Positions 1 through 8,216 of a stretch of DNA of 64,000 nucleotides are shown one piece after another. The stretch covers positions 3,276-67,275 of the forward strand of contig JBHIBO010000008.1 of assembly GCA_046759185.1 (NCBI GenBank), given 5' to 3'. This DNA is from JAJISK01 sp046759185. Its GTDB lineage: Archaea > Thermoplasmatota > Thermoplasmata > RBG-16-68-12 > JAJISG01. The notes below the pieces were generated by a model. It was given only the letters and a program-made list of their open reading frames with translations. It ran no database searches and was not told the DNA's origin. Position 1 is the stretch's first letter. Every line of letters begins with the position of its first letter. A program made the translations under genes and the position numbers.

Positions 1-344
1 AAGGCCAGGCGCAAGACCAGCGAGGACTGCACGGCGTCGGGATTCTGGACGAGCAGGGTCTCCAGGAGATGGGGTGCCAGCACCCGATCTCGAATCACGC
101 GGAGGGGCGACTCCAGCGGCCGCCTCATGGTGAACTCGAACCGAGCGTGAAAGGGCTCGGGCGTCTGCGAGTCCACCAGGGTGAATCGATGGGACCGGGG
201 GGATAGCGCGTATTGGCTCAGGTGTCGAGTGTCCTCCCAATAGAGCCCCTGCCCTTCTCCGGGGTTCGTGATGCCGCCGTGAGCGTTGGAGAAGAGGAAC
301 CCGTTGCCACCCTTCAGGAGCAGGCGGGACGACGCCTCTGTCAC
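1..344 (-). CDS. Glycogen-debranching enzyme, N-terminal part (cut by window edge)
   Basis: Only the first ~114 residues are inside the window; the gene runs off the left edge. The frame opens at a GTG at 344, 13 bp after the dihydropteroate synthase stop, and stays open to base 1. The visible residues fit the GDE_N_bis domain of amylo-alpha-1,6-glucosidase-like proteins: an LLLKGGNGFLFSN strand, then GLYWEDTRHLSQY, the counterpart of the family's GLFYRDTRxLS signature, then strands containing FEFTMRR. Proteins with this N-terminal domain usually carry an (alpha/alpha)6 glucosidase domain that hydrolyses branch points of glycogen-like polymers in the cytoplasm. Close spacing to the gene upstream suggests cotranscription. 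The catalytic domain is not visible, so substrate and activity are inferred. Confidence 0.72.
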   Translation of the reverse strand, partial: MTEASSRLLLKGGNGFLFSNAHGGITNPGEGQGLYWEDTRHLSQYALSPRSHRFTLVDSQTPEPFHARFEFTMRRPLESPLRVIRDRVLAPHLLETLLVQNPDAVQSSLVLRLA

Positions 345-357
345 ACGATCACCGGGG

Positions 358-1572
358 CTAGGGGGGACCCCTCCCCAGGATGGCGTCCGCGATGGTCAGG
401 CCCCGGACGGTTTCCTTCACATCGTGCGTCCGGATGATGTGGGCCCCGTGGCGGGCGGCGAGGACGGCGGCCGAAAGGCCACCTTCCAGGCGGTCCTCGA
501 CGTCGACGTCGAGCAGTTTCCCGAGAAAGGCCTTTCGGGAGACTCCGACGAGGATGGGACGACCCAGGCTCCGGAAGGCCCCGAGCTGGCGCAGGATTTG
601 GAGGTTATGCTCCACCGTTTTGCCGAATCCGATGCCGGGATCGACCACCAGCTTCTCCGGATCGACGCCCCCCGCAACGGCGTCCGCGACCCGGGCCCGG
701 AGGAAGCGAACGATGTCCGCGACGACGTCCTCGTACGCGGGGTCCTTCTGCATCGTCTTCGGGACGCCGAGCATGTGGACAAGGGCCGCTGGCACGTCGT
801 GTTTCGCCACCAGGGCGATCATCTTGGGGTCCTTGAGGCCTGTGATGTCGTTCACCATGGCCACCCCCAGGTCCAGGGCTTTGGCCGCGGTCTCTGGCTT
901 GTAGGTGTCCACGGAGACAGGCACCTCTACTTGGTCCACGACGCCGGTCAGCACGGGTTCGAGGCGCTTCCACTCCTCGGCGGCACTCACCGGCTCGCTA
1001 CCTGGGCGGGAAGACTCCGCGCCCACGTCCAAGAGGCCGGCACCCTCCTCCACCATGGCCAAGGCCCGGTCGATGGCCACCTCAGGTTTCAAGTGCTTCC
1101 CTCCATCTGCAAAGGAGTCCGGGGTCACGTTGAGGATGCCCATGATGAGGGTCTGTTGGAGGGGAATCTCGGACCGAGGGAAGCGGAGGACGTAGGCTTC
1201 CCGGTCGTAGGAAGCGAGGGTCTCCTCCACTTCCGCAGCGAGGGCCTCGGATCGGAAGGGCTGGTGTTTCATTTTTGCCAGGAAGCGCTTGAAGTGTTGC
1301 GGGGTCCCGAGCAGAATTACGTCCCCCTCGTCGGAGGTGAATTCCACTGTCCCCTTGGGCGTCGCTGCGTCCCCACCAGCACCGAGCATCTCCTGCTTGG
1401 CGATGAGGGCCTCCCGATATCCCACGCGTTGGAGTCGGACGACGCGGAAGAGCCCTTTGCGACGGAGAATGGGCTGGCCCCGGGCCTGAACGCCCACGGC
1501 CCTCAAAGCCTGGTTCACGTCGCGGGCCTCGGGAAGCTCCAGGACGTGGGCGTTGAACATGCGGACATTCAT
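358..1572 (-). CDS. folP: Dihydropteroate synthase, archaeal form with N-terminal domain
   Basis: About 404 residues. The C-terminal ~235 residues form a pterin-binding TIM barrel: GILNVTPDSFADGG, the pterin-binding Asp in VPVSVDTYKPE, NDITGL, VDPGIGFGKT and the SRKAFLG motif that contacts the p-aminobenzoate ligand. The SSRPG loop is slightly different from bacterial STRPG. Bacterial FolP is about 280 residues; the extra ~165-residue N-terminal domain occurs in archaeal homologues, where the product may be folate or a methanopterin-type cofactor. The ATG at 1572 is preferred because the family similarity begins near it, but the frame is open to 1683 and an ATG at 1638 lies a normal distance from a TATA-like tctatacta (1686-1694 on the plus strand). 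The start is therefore uncertain. Confidence 0.88.
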   Translation of the reverse strand: MNVRMFNAHVLELPEARDVNQALRAVGVQARGQPILRRKGLFRVVRLQRVGYREALIAKQEMLGAGGDAATPKGTVEFTSDEGDVILLGTPQHFKRFLAKMKHQPFRSEALAAEVEETLASYDREAYVLRFPRSEIPLQQTLIMGILNVTPDSFADGGKHLKPEVAIDRALAMVEEGAGLLDVGAESSRPGSEPVSAAEEWKRLEPVLTGVVDQVEVPVSVDTYKPETAAKALDLGVAMVNDITGLKDPKMIALVAKHDVPAALVHMLGVPKTMQKDPAYEDVVADIVRFLRARVADAVAGGVDPEKLVVDPGIGFGKTVEHNLQILRQLGAFRSLGRPILVGVSRKAFLGKLLDVDVEDRLEGGLSAAVLAARHGAHIIRTHDVKETVRGLTIADAILGRGPP

Positions 1573-1899
1573 GGCTCGGATGGGTAAAAACCCCGTGCAG
1601 CGGCTCGCGCTTCCGAAGGAAGGCCCGAAGCCCGTCATCGCGTACGGCCTCTCGCGGAAGGGCTCGAAGGTGGTCGAGGCCATTCGTAGTATAGACGAGT
1701 CCCTGGAGGAGGAATGGCGGAGCCCGCGCGTTAAAGGGGGTTAATCAGCGCCCTGCCCCAGGGCAATCAAGCCTCAGGCACGACGCGCTACCGCGCCGCC
1801 CCCGGTCCACGTGAGTGGGTCGCAGGTAAGGAAGCAGAGCGGCATCCCCGCGGCAGATCTCCCGGCCTGCACGCAGACCTCGGCCCTTTGGGAAGAGGG
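1573..1899. other. Intergenic stretch with no recognised gene
   Basis: This 327-bp interval separates the sdhD stop from the dihydropteroate synthase start. It holds a perfect 6-bp hairpin, gccctg-ccc-cagggc (1750-1764), and a short GC palindrome near 1782-1793. A TATA-like element (1686-1694, minus direction) may serve the dihydropteroate synthase gene. I saw no tRNA signature, no T-loop and no convincing short reading frame. The hairpin could end the sdh transcript, but it lacks a clear T run. Confidence 0.4.
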
Positions 1900-2274
1900 C
1901 TATTGCATGCCCAGGACGAAGGGGAGGAACGCCCAGAGACCGTATCCAAAGAGGATGGCGCCTGCGACAAGGAGCAGGCCGCTGCCGATCCGTCTTCGCC
2001 GCGGCGAGGCCACGTAGTCATAGAGCACGGAACGCACCCCGTTCAACCCGTGAAAGACGACGAAGCCCAGGAGGAGGGTATCCGTGATCCCAAACAGAAG
2101 CGCCTGCAGACGTATCTCCACCCCGCCGACGGTCAAGATGGAGGCCGGGTCCACGTAGTGGAGCCAGATTACGTGGAAGAGTAGGAGGATGACCAGGAAG
2201 ATACCGCTGATTCGTTGTGTGACCCAGAGGAAGAAGCTCCATCGGTCCGGTCCTAGAGCGTTCGAAGTTGCCAT
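1900..2274 (-). CDS. sdhD: Succinate dehydrogenase membrane anchor subunit D
   Basis: A 124-residue protein with three hydrophobic helices (about residues 14-40, 55-75 and 96-120). It begins its first helix with the TQRISG pattern of cytochrome b anchors and carries histidines in FHVIWLHY and FHGLNGVR, the usual positions of haem b ligands and quinone-site residues. It is the fourth gene of an sdhB-A-C-D cluster with 1-bp gaps, so it is cotranscribed and, in all likelihood, translationally coupled. It would anchor the catalytic SdhAB pair in the cytoplasmic membrane and pass electrons from succinate to quinone. The C/D labels rest on gene order and could be swapped. Confidence 0.85.
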   Translation of the reverse strand: MATSNALGPDRWSFFLWVTQRISGIFLVILLLFHVIWLHYVDPASILTVGGVEIRLQALLFGITDTLLLGFVVFHGLNGVRSVLYDYVASPRRRRIGSGLLLVAGAILFGYGLWAFLPFVLGMQ

Positions 2275-2275
2275 G

Positions 2276-2698
2276 CTAGGCCCCCCCTAGGATTTCCGGT
2301 AGGACGAGGAGCAGCCCAATGAGGGCGACAACCCCGCTGACGGCCATGAGTCCCCAGAAGAGCGCCCGTTGGTGGCGCAGACCTATGCCCAAGTCGAAGA
2401 GGACGAGGCGGACGCCGTTGAGGGCGTGGATGAGCACTCCCACGACGATGAACCAATCGATGATCAGGAAGGCTGGCTGCCGGAACGTGGCCATGAGCTC
2501 CTCGAACCCCTGTCCCTGCAGGCGGGCAAGGGACATGGCCCCGATATGGAGGAAGAGGTACACGGTGAGGAGGAGGCCCGTGACCCGGTGGAGGACGAAG
2601 GCCAGGGTGCCGGTCTCCCGGACGGAGGCCTTAGCCGTACGTCGGACGTACTTGCCCAACCCCTCGGGCGGGGCCTTCCATTCCTCACCGGATGCCAT
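2276..2698 (-). CDS. sdhC: Succinate dehydrogenase membrane anchor subunit C
   Basis: 140 residues with an N-terminal amphipathic segment and three membrane helices. The LHRVTGLLLTVYLFLHI stretch around residues 36-52 is the characteristic SdhC segment (HRxTG followed by a helix ending in a haem-type histidine), and HALNGVR precedes the third helix. The gene sits between sdhA and sdhD with one or two bases between stops and starts. Together with SdhD it forms the haem- and quinone-binding membrane domain of complex II. The presence of two anchor subunits fits a standard succinate:quinone oxidoreductase. Confidence 0.88.
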   Translation of the reverse strand: MASGEEWKAPPEGLGKYVRRTAKASVRETGTLAFVLHRVTGLLLTVYLFLHIGAMSLARLQGQGFEELMATFRQPAFLIIDWFIVVGVLIHALNGVRLVLFDLGIGLRHQRALFWGLMAVSGVVALIGLLLVLPEILGGA

Positions 2699-2699
2699 G

Positions 2700-4400
2700 T
2701 CAGTACGTCCTCTCTTCCGGGGGATGCCGGGTGATGATCACGTCCTTGTAGGCGAGCTTCACCTGGGTCTTGTCTCGCCAAGCCAAAGTGTGCTTGAGCC
2801 AGTGTTCGTCATCCCGGTCCGGGAAGTCCGTGCGGGAGTGGGCACCTCGGCTCTCCGTCCGGGCCAGGGCCCCAGCAATGATGATCTCCGAGAAGTCTAG
2901 GAGATGGCGCGTCTCCAGGGTCTCCACCAATTCCGTGTTGAAGACCTGGCCTCGGTCCCGCAAGCCGACCTGTCGCATCCTCTCTTGCAGTTCGCGCAAC
3001 ACCTCGGCGCATTTCGTCAACCCCTTCGCCTCGCGAAAGATGCCGCAGAGCCTCGTCATCGTTTCCTGAAGCTCCGTCCTTATGCGAGGCCCGCGCTCGC
3101 CCCCCGTTGCGTAGCGCAGGTTCTCCACCTCGTCCGACGTGCGCTCAAGCACGTCTTCCGGGAAAGGGATGCGAGGGGTTGTGACGGCGAACGCCGCGGC
3201 CCTCCGCCCGGCCCGCCGTCCGAAGGTGACGGCCTCCAGTAAGGAGTTGGTCCCCAAACGGTTCGCGCCGTGGACGGACACGCAGGCGCACTCACCTGCG
3301 GCGAACAGACCAGGGACGGGCCGACGATCGGGGCCCAAGACGACCTGCCCGTGGACGTCCGTCGGGATCCCGCCCATAGAATAGTGGGCGGTGGGCTGGA
3401 TGGGGATCGGCTCTTCCGCGGGATCTACCCCCACGAAACTGATAGCTAGCTCGCGAATCTGAGGGAGCCTCTCGCGGATGTGCTCCTCCCCGAAATGCCG
3501 GATGTCCAAGTAGACGAAGCTCTCCCCGTTCACCCCCCTCCCCTCATCGATCTCTTTCTGGACGGCCCGCGAGATGACGTCTCGGGGAGCGAGCTCCATC
3601 TTGTCTGGGGCATACCGTTCCATGAATCGCTCCCCTCGACCGTTGACGAGATAGCCTCCCTCCCCCCGGGCGCCCTCCGTGACTAGGATGCCCTGTTGAT
3701 AGAACCCCGTCGGGTGAAACTGGACGAACTCCATGTCCTGGACCTGGAGACCTGCATCGAGGGCCAGGCTCAGGCCGTCCCCGGTGCTGGCGTAGGCGTT
3801 GGAGGTGATCGCGTAGGCGCGGCCATACCCCCCGGTAGCCAAGATGACCGCCTTCGCGTGGAAGGCCTCGATCTTCCCTGTAGCGATGTTCATGGCCACG
3901 ACACCTGCACAGGCCCCGTCGGCCATGGCCAGGCGGAGGGCGTACCACTCATCGTAAAAGGTCACGCCGGCAGTGAGGCTCTGCTCGTACACGGTGTGGA
4001 GGACCGTGTGACCCGTCCAGTCGGCGGCGTAGCAGGCCCGGGGGCGGGAGTGGCCCCCGAAGGGGCGCTGGGCGATTTTCCCTTCCTTCGTCCGGCTGAA
4101 CAGGACCCCCTTGTGCTCCAGATCGTAGATGTTGCCCGGGGCTTCCCGCACCATAATCTCCGCCGCGTCCTGGTCGCAGAGGTAGTCGCTCCCCTTCACC
4201 GTGTCAAAGAGGTGGGTTTCCCACGAGTCCTCGCTCGCATTGCCCAGGCTGGCGGCAATGCCTCCTTGGGCCGCCCCCGTGTGGGATCGGAGGGGGTGCA
4301 GCTTGGAAACGACGGCGGTCTTAGCCTTCGCCCCCGCCGCGATGGCAGCCCGGAGACCTGCCAGCCCTCCACCGACTATCACGACATCGTGGACCTGCAC
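2700..4400 (-). CDS. sdhA: Succinate dehydrogenase flavoprotein subunit
   Basis: 566 residues from a GTG at 4400, one base after the sdhB stop; the frame stays open further upstream but that part lies inside sdhB. The N-terminus is the FAD-binding VIVGGGLAGLRAA dinucleotide fold. SHTGAAQGGIAASLGN contains the histidine that is covalently flavinylated in the family. The active-site region HGANRLGTNSLLEAVTFG and the C-terminal helical domain are complete. It oxidises succinate to fumarate in the TCA cycle and hands electrons to the SdhB iron-sulfur clusters. Length matches the family's usual 560-600. Fumarate reductase activity in the reverse direction cannot be excluded from sequence. Confidence 0.95.
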   Translation of the reverse strand: MQVHDVVIVGGGLAGLRAAIAAGAKAKTAVVSKLHPLRSHTGAAQGGIAASLGNASEDSWETHLFDTVKGSDYLCDQDAAEIMVREAPGNIYDLEHKGVLFSRTKEGKIAQRPFGGHSRPRACYAADWTGHTVLHTVYEQSLTAGVTFYDEWYALRLAMADGACAGVVAMNIATGKIEAFHAKAVILATGGYGRAYAITSNAYASTGDGLSLALDAGLQVQDMEFVQFHPTGFYQQGILVTEGARGEGGYLVNGRGERFMERYAPDKMELAPRDVISRAVQKEIDEGRGVNGESFVYLDIRHFGEEHIRERLPQIRELAISFVGVDPAEEPIPIQPTAHYSMGGIPTDVHGQVVLGPDRRPVPGLFAAGECACVSVHGANRLGTNSLLEAVTFGRRAGRRAAAFAVTTPRIPFPEDVLERTSDEVENLRYATGGERGPRIRTELQETMTRLCGIFREAKGLTKCAEVLRELQERMRQVGLRDRGQVFNTELVETLETRHLLDFSEIIIAGALARTESRGAHSRTDFPDRDDEHWLKHTLAWRDKTQVKLAYKDVIITRHPPEERTY

Positions 4401-4401
4401 G

Positions 4402-5115
4402 CTACCCTCCCCGTCGACGGCCCAGGCGGGATCGAACCACTGCCCGGCGCAGGTGCATGATGGCGTCCGTGGAGTGGATGTGCTTGGGGCAGGCATCCAC
4501 ACAGCGGAAGATGGTGTGACACCTCCAAAGCCCCGCCTCATTGGTGACGGAGGCCAGCCTCTCCTCCCGTGCGCCATCCCGAGAGTCCGCCACGAACCTC
4601 CAGACCTTGACCAGGCTCGCAGGACCCAGGTACCGGGGGTCCGTCCAAGTCACGGGGCAGGCGGACGTGCAGGCGGCACACATGATGCATTGTCCCGGGG
4701 ACTCCAGGATCCTCCTTTCCTCCCACGATTGGAACCACTCCTCTGCTGGTCGCGGCGACCGCGGCTGGAGGTAGGGATTCACGGAGCGGTATTGCCGCCA
4801 GAAGGGTTCCAGATCGACGACTAGGTCCCGGAACACGGCGTATCCCGGGAGCGGCTCCACTCGCACCACCGCCCCCAGATCCGCCGTCTGGGTGTTGCAC
4901 GCCAGGCGGTTGACCCCGTTGATGTTCATCGCACAGGAACCGCAGATGGCACTCCGACAAGAACTCCGGAAGGCAAGGGTGCCGTCCGTCTCGTGCTTGA
5001 TACGGAAGAGGCCGTCCAGCACGGTGGTCCCAGGGGGCGTTTCCACTGTGTAGTCCACGAACTTGGGTTGCGTCGTATCGCCTGGTGTGTGCCGGAACAC
5101 CCTAAACACGGTCAT
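4402..5115 (-). CDS. sdhB: Succinate dehydrogenase iron-sulfur subunit
   Basis: 237 residues from the ATG at 5115; the open frame extends upstream to 5358 but that part has no family similarity and lies above a TATA box. The N-terminal plant-type ferredoxin domain carries the [2Fe-2S] ligands in CRSAICGSCAMNING and a later Cys in LACNT. The C-terminal domain has CIMCAACTSACPV and CHTIFRCVDACPK for the [4Fe-4S] and [3Fe-4S] clusters. It relays electrons from SdhA to the membrane anchors. It is the promoter-proximal gene of sdhBACD. Confidence 0.95.
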   Translation of the reverse strand: MTVFRVFRHTPGDTTQPKFVDYTVETPPGTTVLDGLFRIKHETDGTLAFRSSCRSAICGSCAMNINGVNRLACNTQTADLGAVVRVEPLPGYAVFRDLVVDLEPFWRQYRSVNPYLQPRSPRPAEEWFQSWEERRILESPGQCIMCAACTSACPVTWTDPRYLGPASLVKVWRFVADSRDGAREERLASVTNEAGLWRCHTIFRCVDACPKHIHSTDAIMHLRRAVVRSRLGRRRGG

Positions 5116-5190
5116 GGGGTGGCGCCGTCCCTCGGAAGCCGGACTACCTGAGTTACCGCGAGGTGCGCCTTTTAGGCCGCGATATGCAGT

Positions 5191-5200
5191 GTATATATTC
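5191..5200 (-). promoter_or_regulatory. TATA box of the sdhBACD operon
   Basis: On the minus strand the sequence reads gaatatatac, the strongest TATA-like element of the region. Transcription would start near 5168-5172, giving sdhB a leader of about 55 nt. Confidence 0.65.
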
Positions 5201-5275
5201 TGTAGACCTGGCGTGCCGGCCTTGTTATAGGGAGATGGGCCAACGGAGTTACGCCAGCTGGTCATCGCGGAGTTC

Positions 5276-5422
5276 CTAGAGGTTCTTGAGCCCCGTGAAC
5301 ACCGGGGCGGAGATTCCGACAAGGGCGAGGCTGTTGATGCAGATTGACACTCCGCCAATGACCGCCGTGCCGATCACAAGGACGACGCCTTGACGCCTAC
5401 GCCGGGCCTCTTCCCCATCCAC
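5276..5422 (-). pseudogene. Truncated EamA/DMT-type transporter fragment (or 48-residue membrane protein)
   Basis: A GTG at 5422 opens a 48-codon frame ending at a TAG at 5276-5278. The product begins with acidic and basic residues (GEEARRRR), then has one hydrophobic helix and ends ISAPVFTGLKNL. This layout, a first helix followed by a short GIS-x-PxxFxxLxxL segment, looks like the N-terminus of drug/metabolite transporters of the EamA fold, which would continue for nine more helices. None of the three minus frames after the stop is hydrophobic, so the rest of the gene is missing. It lies between the divergent sdhB and thrS genes. Most likely a remnant; a genuine single-helix small protein is the alternative. 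Confidence 0.45.
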
Positions 5423-5491
5423 ATCAAGGACGTCTACGGCCTGCTAAGGAGGTTGCCAAAGTACTGTACTACGCAGGCCCAGGTGAGTTTC

Positions 5492-5500
5492 TTTAATAAT
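5492..5500 (+). promoter_or_regulatory. TATA box of thrS
   Basis: The element tttaataat is centred about 27 bp before the thrS ATG (5523), which predicts a leaderless or near-leaderless mRNA. Confidence 0.65.
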
Positions 5501-5522
5501 CCGCCCCCCTTAGTCGCGCCAA

Positions 5523-7358
5523 ATGCGGATTCTCTTCATCCACGCCGACCACTTCACCTACGAGGCCACCGAGAGGACGAACTACGCGGAGGAGGCGTCG
5601 GAGGAAGAGCTCAGAGGGAGCTTCGAGGACAGTCTCGTTTGTTTCATCACGGCGGAGAAGGCCGACGAGGTAGATGTGGCGGCTATCGCTGAGAAGGCCG
5701 CCGACGAAATCAAGGATGTCGCCGGCCAGCTGAAGGAGACCCAGATCGTCCTTTACCCGTACGCCCACCTCAGCTCCTCCCTGGCCCGCCCCGAGAAGGC
5801 GCGGCGGATTTTTGAACTCCTGGAGGGGGCCGTGGGAGATCGGGGCCTCACGGTGCAACGCTCCCCCTTCGGCTGGTACAAGGCGTTCGACATCGCTGCC
5901 AAGGGCCACCCGCTGTCGGAGCTCTCTCGGGAGGTGACGTTGGAGGAGGCCGAGGTCGCGGCGGCGGAGGAACGACCTCACGAATTCTTCGTCCTTACCG
6001 TAGACGGCAAGGAGAGGAAGCCGGAGAAGTACACGAGCGGGCGGGAGGCCTTCGACGTGATGGTCCGGAAGGAGGCGCTCAAGGAGGAGTATCCCAGCGC
6101 GGGCGAGCCTGGGTATCACCGCCTGACTCGGAAGTTCGGATTCAAGTGGGAGTCCAAGAGTGACGCCGGCCACATGCGGTACGACCCCAAGGCCAGCCTG
6201 ATGTACGACCTCGTGGCCGACTACGCCCATCAGGTGGTCCAGGATCTCGGCCTGTCCATCTATCCGCTACGCGGAACCAACATGTTCGACCTAGCGGAGC
6301 GGGCCGTGGCCGAGCATGCGGAACTCTTCGGGGACCGTCTCTACACCGTGGAGACGGACAAGCGATCCTTCGTCCTCCGCTACGCCGCCTGCCATCAACA
6401 GTTTAGCAACATGGCCGACTGGACCATCAGCTACCGGCAGCTGCCCTTGGGTGCCTTTGAGGTCGCCGACGCCTATCGATTCGAGCAGTCCGGGGAGACC
6501 AGCCTCCTCTTCCGCCTACGACGCCTGAACATGCCAGACCTCCACGTTCTCGCCCGAGATCTCCCCGAAGCCTACGACTGGTTCCTCCGCCTGCACGATC
6601 GGATCGGGGAGGAGGCCGCCGCCATTGGTCGAGACTACGAGTTGTTGGTCAACGTCTCCTCAAGGAAGGCCTACGAGGAGAACAAGGACCTCATCCTGGA
6701 GATGCTGAAACACGAGGGGAAGGAGGGACTCATCAACATCTACCCCCCGGGCCAGAACTTCTACTGGACGGTGAACGTGGAGTACATGATCGAGGACGCA
6801 GAGCGACGGGCTCGAGAGATCGCTACCGTCCAAATCGACGTGGGGAACGCGGAGCGGTTCGATATCACTTTCGCCGATGAGGCGGGAAAGCGTCAGTACC
6901 CCATCATCCTCCACAGCGCGATTTTGGGGAGCGTGGAGCGGTACCTGTACACCATCCTCGACACGGCCGTGGCGGCCGAGAAGAAGGGGAGCAAAGGGAC
7001 CCTCCCACTGTGGCTCAATCCCGAACAGGTGCGGCTCCTGCCCGTCTCCGAGGACCACGTGAAGATGGCGAAGGAGATGGCGGATGCCCTGGTCGGTGTC
7101 CGTGTGGGGATCGACGACCGGAGCGCCACCGTCGGCAAGAAGGTCCGGGAAGCCAAGCAAGACTGGGTGGGCTACGTCATCGTCATCGGGGAGCGGGAGA
7201 CGAAGGAGAAGACCCTCGAGGTCTACGATCGGGAAGCCGACGGGGATCGGGAGATGTCCCTGGAGGAATTGGGGGAGGAGATCGGAAAGCGAACCTCCAG
7301 CATGCCCTTCCGCTCGCTCTACTTCCCTCGGGAGATGAGTCACAGGCCAGAGTTCTGA
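5523..7358 (+). CDS. thrS: Threonine--tRNA ligase, archaeal type
   Basis: 611 residues. The first ~145 residues (MRILFIHADHFTYEA...) form the archaea-specific editing domain related to D-aminoacyl-tRNA deacylase, which removes serine from mischarged tRNA-Thr; the bacterial TGS/N2 domains are absent. The class II catalytic core follows (about 200-500): AACHQQFSNM near residue 290 supplies the zinc-ligand Cys, and a motif 2-type segment lies at YRQLPLGAFEVADAYRFEQ. The C-terminal anticodon-binding domain starts around LPLWLNPEQVRLLPVS. It attaches threonine to tRNA-Thr in the cytoplasm. The ATG follows its own TATA element, and the next gene begins 18 bp after the stop. Confidence 0.95.
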   Translation: MRILFIHADHFTYEATERTNYAEEASEEELRGSFEDSLVCFITAEKADEVDVAAIAEKAADEIKDVAGQLKETQIVLYPYAHLSSSLARPEKARRIFELLEGAVGDRGLTVQRSPFGWYKAFDIAAKGHPLSELSREVTLEEAEVAAAEERPHEFFVLTVDGKERKPEKYTSGREAFDVMVRKEALKEEYPSAGEPGYHRLTRKFGFKWESKSDAGHMRYDPKASLMYDLVADYAHQVVQDLGLSIYPLRGTNMFDLAERAVAEHAELFGDRLYTVETDKRSFVLRYAACHQQFSNMADWTISYRQLPLGAFEVADAYRFEQSGETSLLFRLRRLNMPDLHVLARDLPEAYDWFLRLHDRIGEEAAAIGRDYELLVNVSSRKAYEENKDLILEMLKHEGKEGLINIYPPGQNFYWTVNVEYMIEDAERRAREIATVQIDVGNAERFDITFADEAGKRQYPIILHSAILGSVERYLYTILDTAVAAEKKGSKGTLPLWLNPEQVRLLPVSEDHVKMAKEMADALVGVRVGIDDRSATVGKKVREAKQDWVGYVIVIGERETKEKTLEVYDREADGDREMSLEELGEEIGKRTSSMPFRSLYFPREMSHRPEF

Positions 7359-7376
7359 GGAGATGGAGGAATTGGC

Positions 7377-7823
7377 ATGGCCGCACCCGGACGGCTGAAT
7401 TCGACGGTCGACATTGCCGCCTCCGACGCGCGTGTCTGGGAGCTGCTCACCGACTTCGCGGCGTTCCCCGAGTGGAATCCATTCATCCCGAAGACGTCCG
7501 GCGTGATCGAGGCGGGGAAGCGCATCGAGGTGGTCCTCCAGCCTCCCGGCCGGAAGCCCACGACGTTTCGACCGAAGCTCCTTCCCGTCGTCCCCGAACG
7601 GGAGTTCCGCTGGTTGGGGCATGTGGGAATCCCCGGCATCTTCGATGGGGAGCACGCCTCTCTCATCGAGCCGATGGGTAACAACCGAGTGCGCTTCACC
7701 CAACAGGAGTCGTTCCCGGGGATTCTCCGCCCCTTCTTGGGGGGCCTCTTGCGCGATTCCGGACGAGGGTTCGGTGCGATGAATGAAGCCTTGAAGGCCC
7801 GGGCAGAGGGTGAGGGCACCTAG
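7377..7823 (+). CDS. SRPBCC (START-like) ligand-binding family protein
   Basis: 148 residues with the SRPBCC layout: an N-terminal strand with IAASDARVWELLTDFAAFPEWNPF (the family's VWxxLxDFxxxPxWNPF pattern), a seven-stranded sheet and a long C-terminal helix ending MNEALKARAEG. Such domains bind hydrophobic ligands in a deep groove; members include polyketide cyclase-like proteins and CoxG-like proteins. No catalytic residues can be assigned. It starts 18 bp after thrS and may share its transcript, although no functional link is obvious. Confidence 0.82.
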   Translation: MAAPGRLNSTVDIAASDARVWELLTDFAAFPEWNPFIPKTSGVIEAGKRIEVVLQPPGRKPTTFRPKLLPVVPEREFRWLGHVGIPGIFDGEHASLIEPMGNNRVRFTQQESFPGILRPFLGGLLRDSGRGFGAMNEALKARAEGEGT

Positions 7824-7907
7824 GTCTTGCGAAGCACGAACGCGTCCGCAGGTGGTGAGTAACCCTTTGGTGAGGCGTGTCCTCACGGGCTCCGAGGAGG
7901 CGACGAA

Positions 7908-8216
7908 GTGATCGGCCGTCTATGGAGGGGCTGGACTGCCCCAGAAAACGCGGATACCTACGAGACGTTACTCCGGACCCATGTGTTGCCGAGGATCCAT
8001 CGGGTCGAAGGATATCGCGGGGCGTATGCGCTCCGCCGAGAGGTTGGCGAGGAGGTGGAGTTCGCCACCCTCACCCTTTGGGAGTCGATGGACGCGGTTC
8101 GCGAGTTCGCGGGGGAGAACTACGAGACGGCGGTCGTTCCCAAGGAAGCGCAGGTGCTTCTCTCCCGCTACGATCGAACCTCGGCGCACTACGATGTCGT
8201 CCTGGAACCGGACTAG
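7908..8216 (+). CDS. ABM-type dimeric alpha/beta-barrel protein
   Basis: 102 residues from a GTG at 7908. The pattern GWTAPENADTYETLLRTHVLPRI, then a strand containing GYRGAYALRR and FATLTLWESMDAVREFAGE, matches antibiotic-biosynthesis-monooxygenase (ABM) domains of the dimeric alpha/beta-barrel fold. Proteins of this type include small monooxygenases and haem-handling enzymes, but many have no known activity. Its last four bases overlap the convergent gene on the other strand, so the two genes share a termination zone. Confidence 0.7.
   Translation: MIGRLWRGWTAPENADTYETLLRTHVLPRIHRVEGYRGAYALRREVGEEVEFATLTLWESMDAVREFAGENYETAVVPKEAQVLLSRYDRTSAHYDVVLEPD

Noticed and set aside
1553..1744. Plus-strand open frame over the dihydropteroate synthase start
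   Set aside because: Its middle part looks somewhat protein-like, but it overlaps the upstream extension of a clear gene and has no promoter, Shine-Dalgarno motif or recognisable family.
1821..1840. Possible SRP RNA core on the plus strand
   Set aside because: The ggtaaggaagcag resembles the SRP helix 8 loop, but the flanking bases do not pair and no helix 5 or terminal helix was visible.
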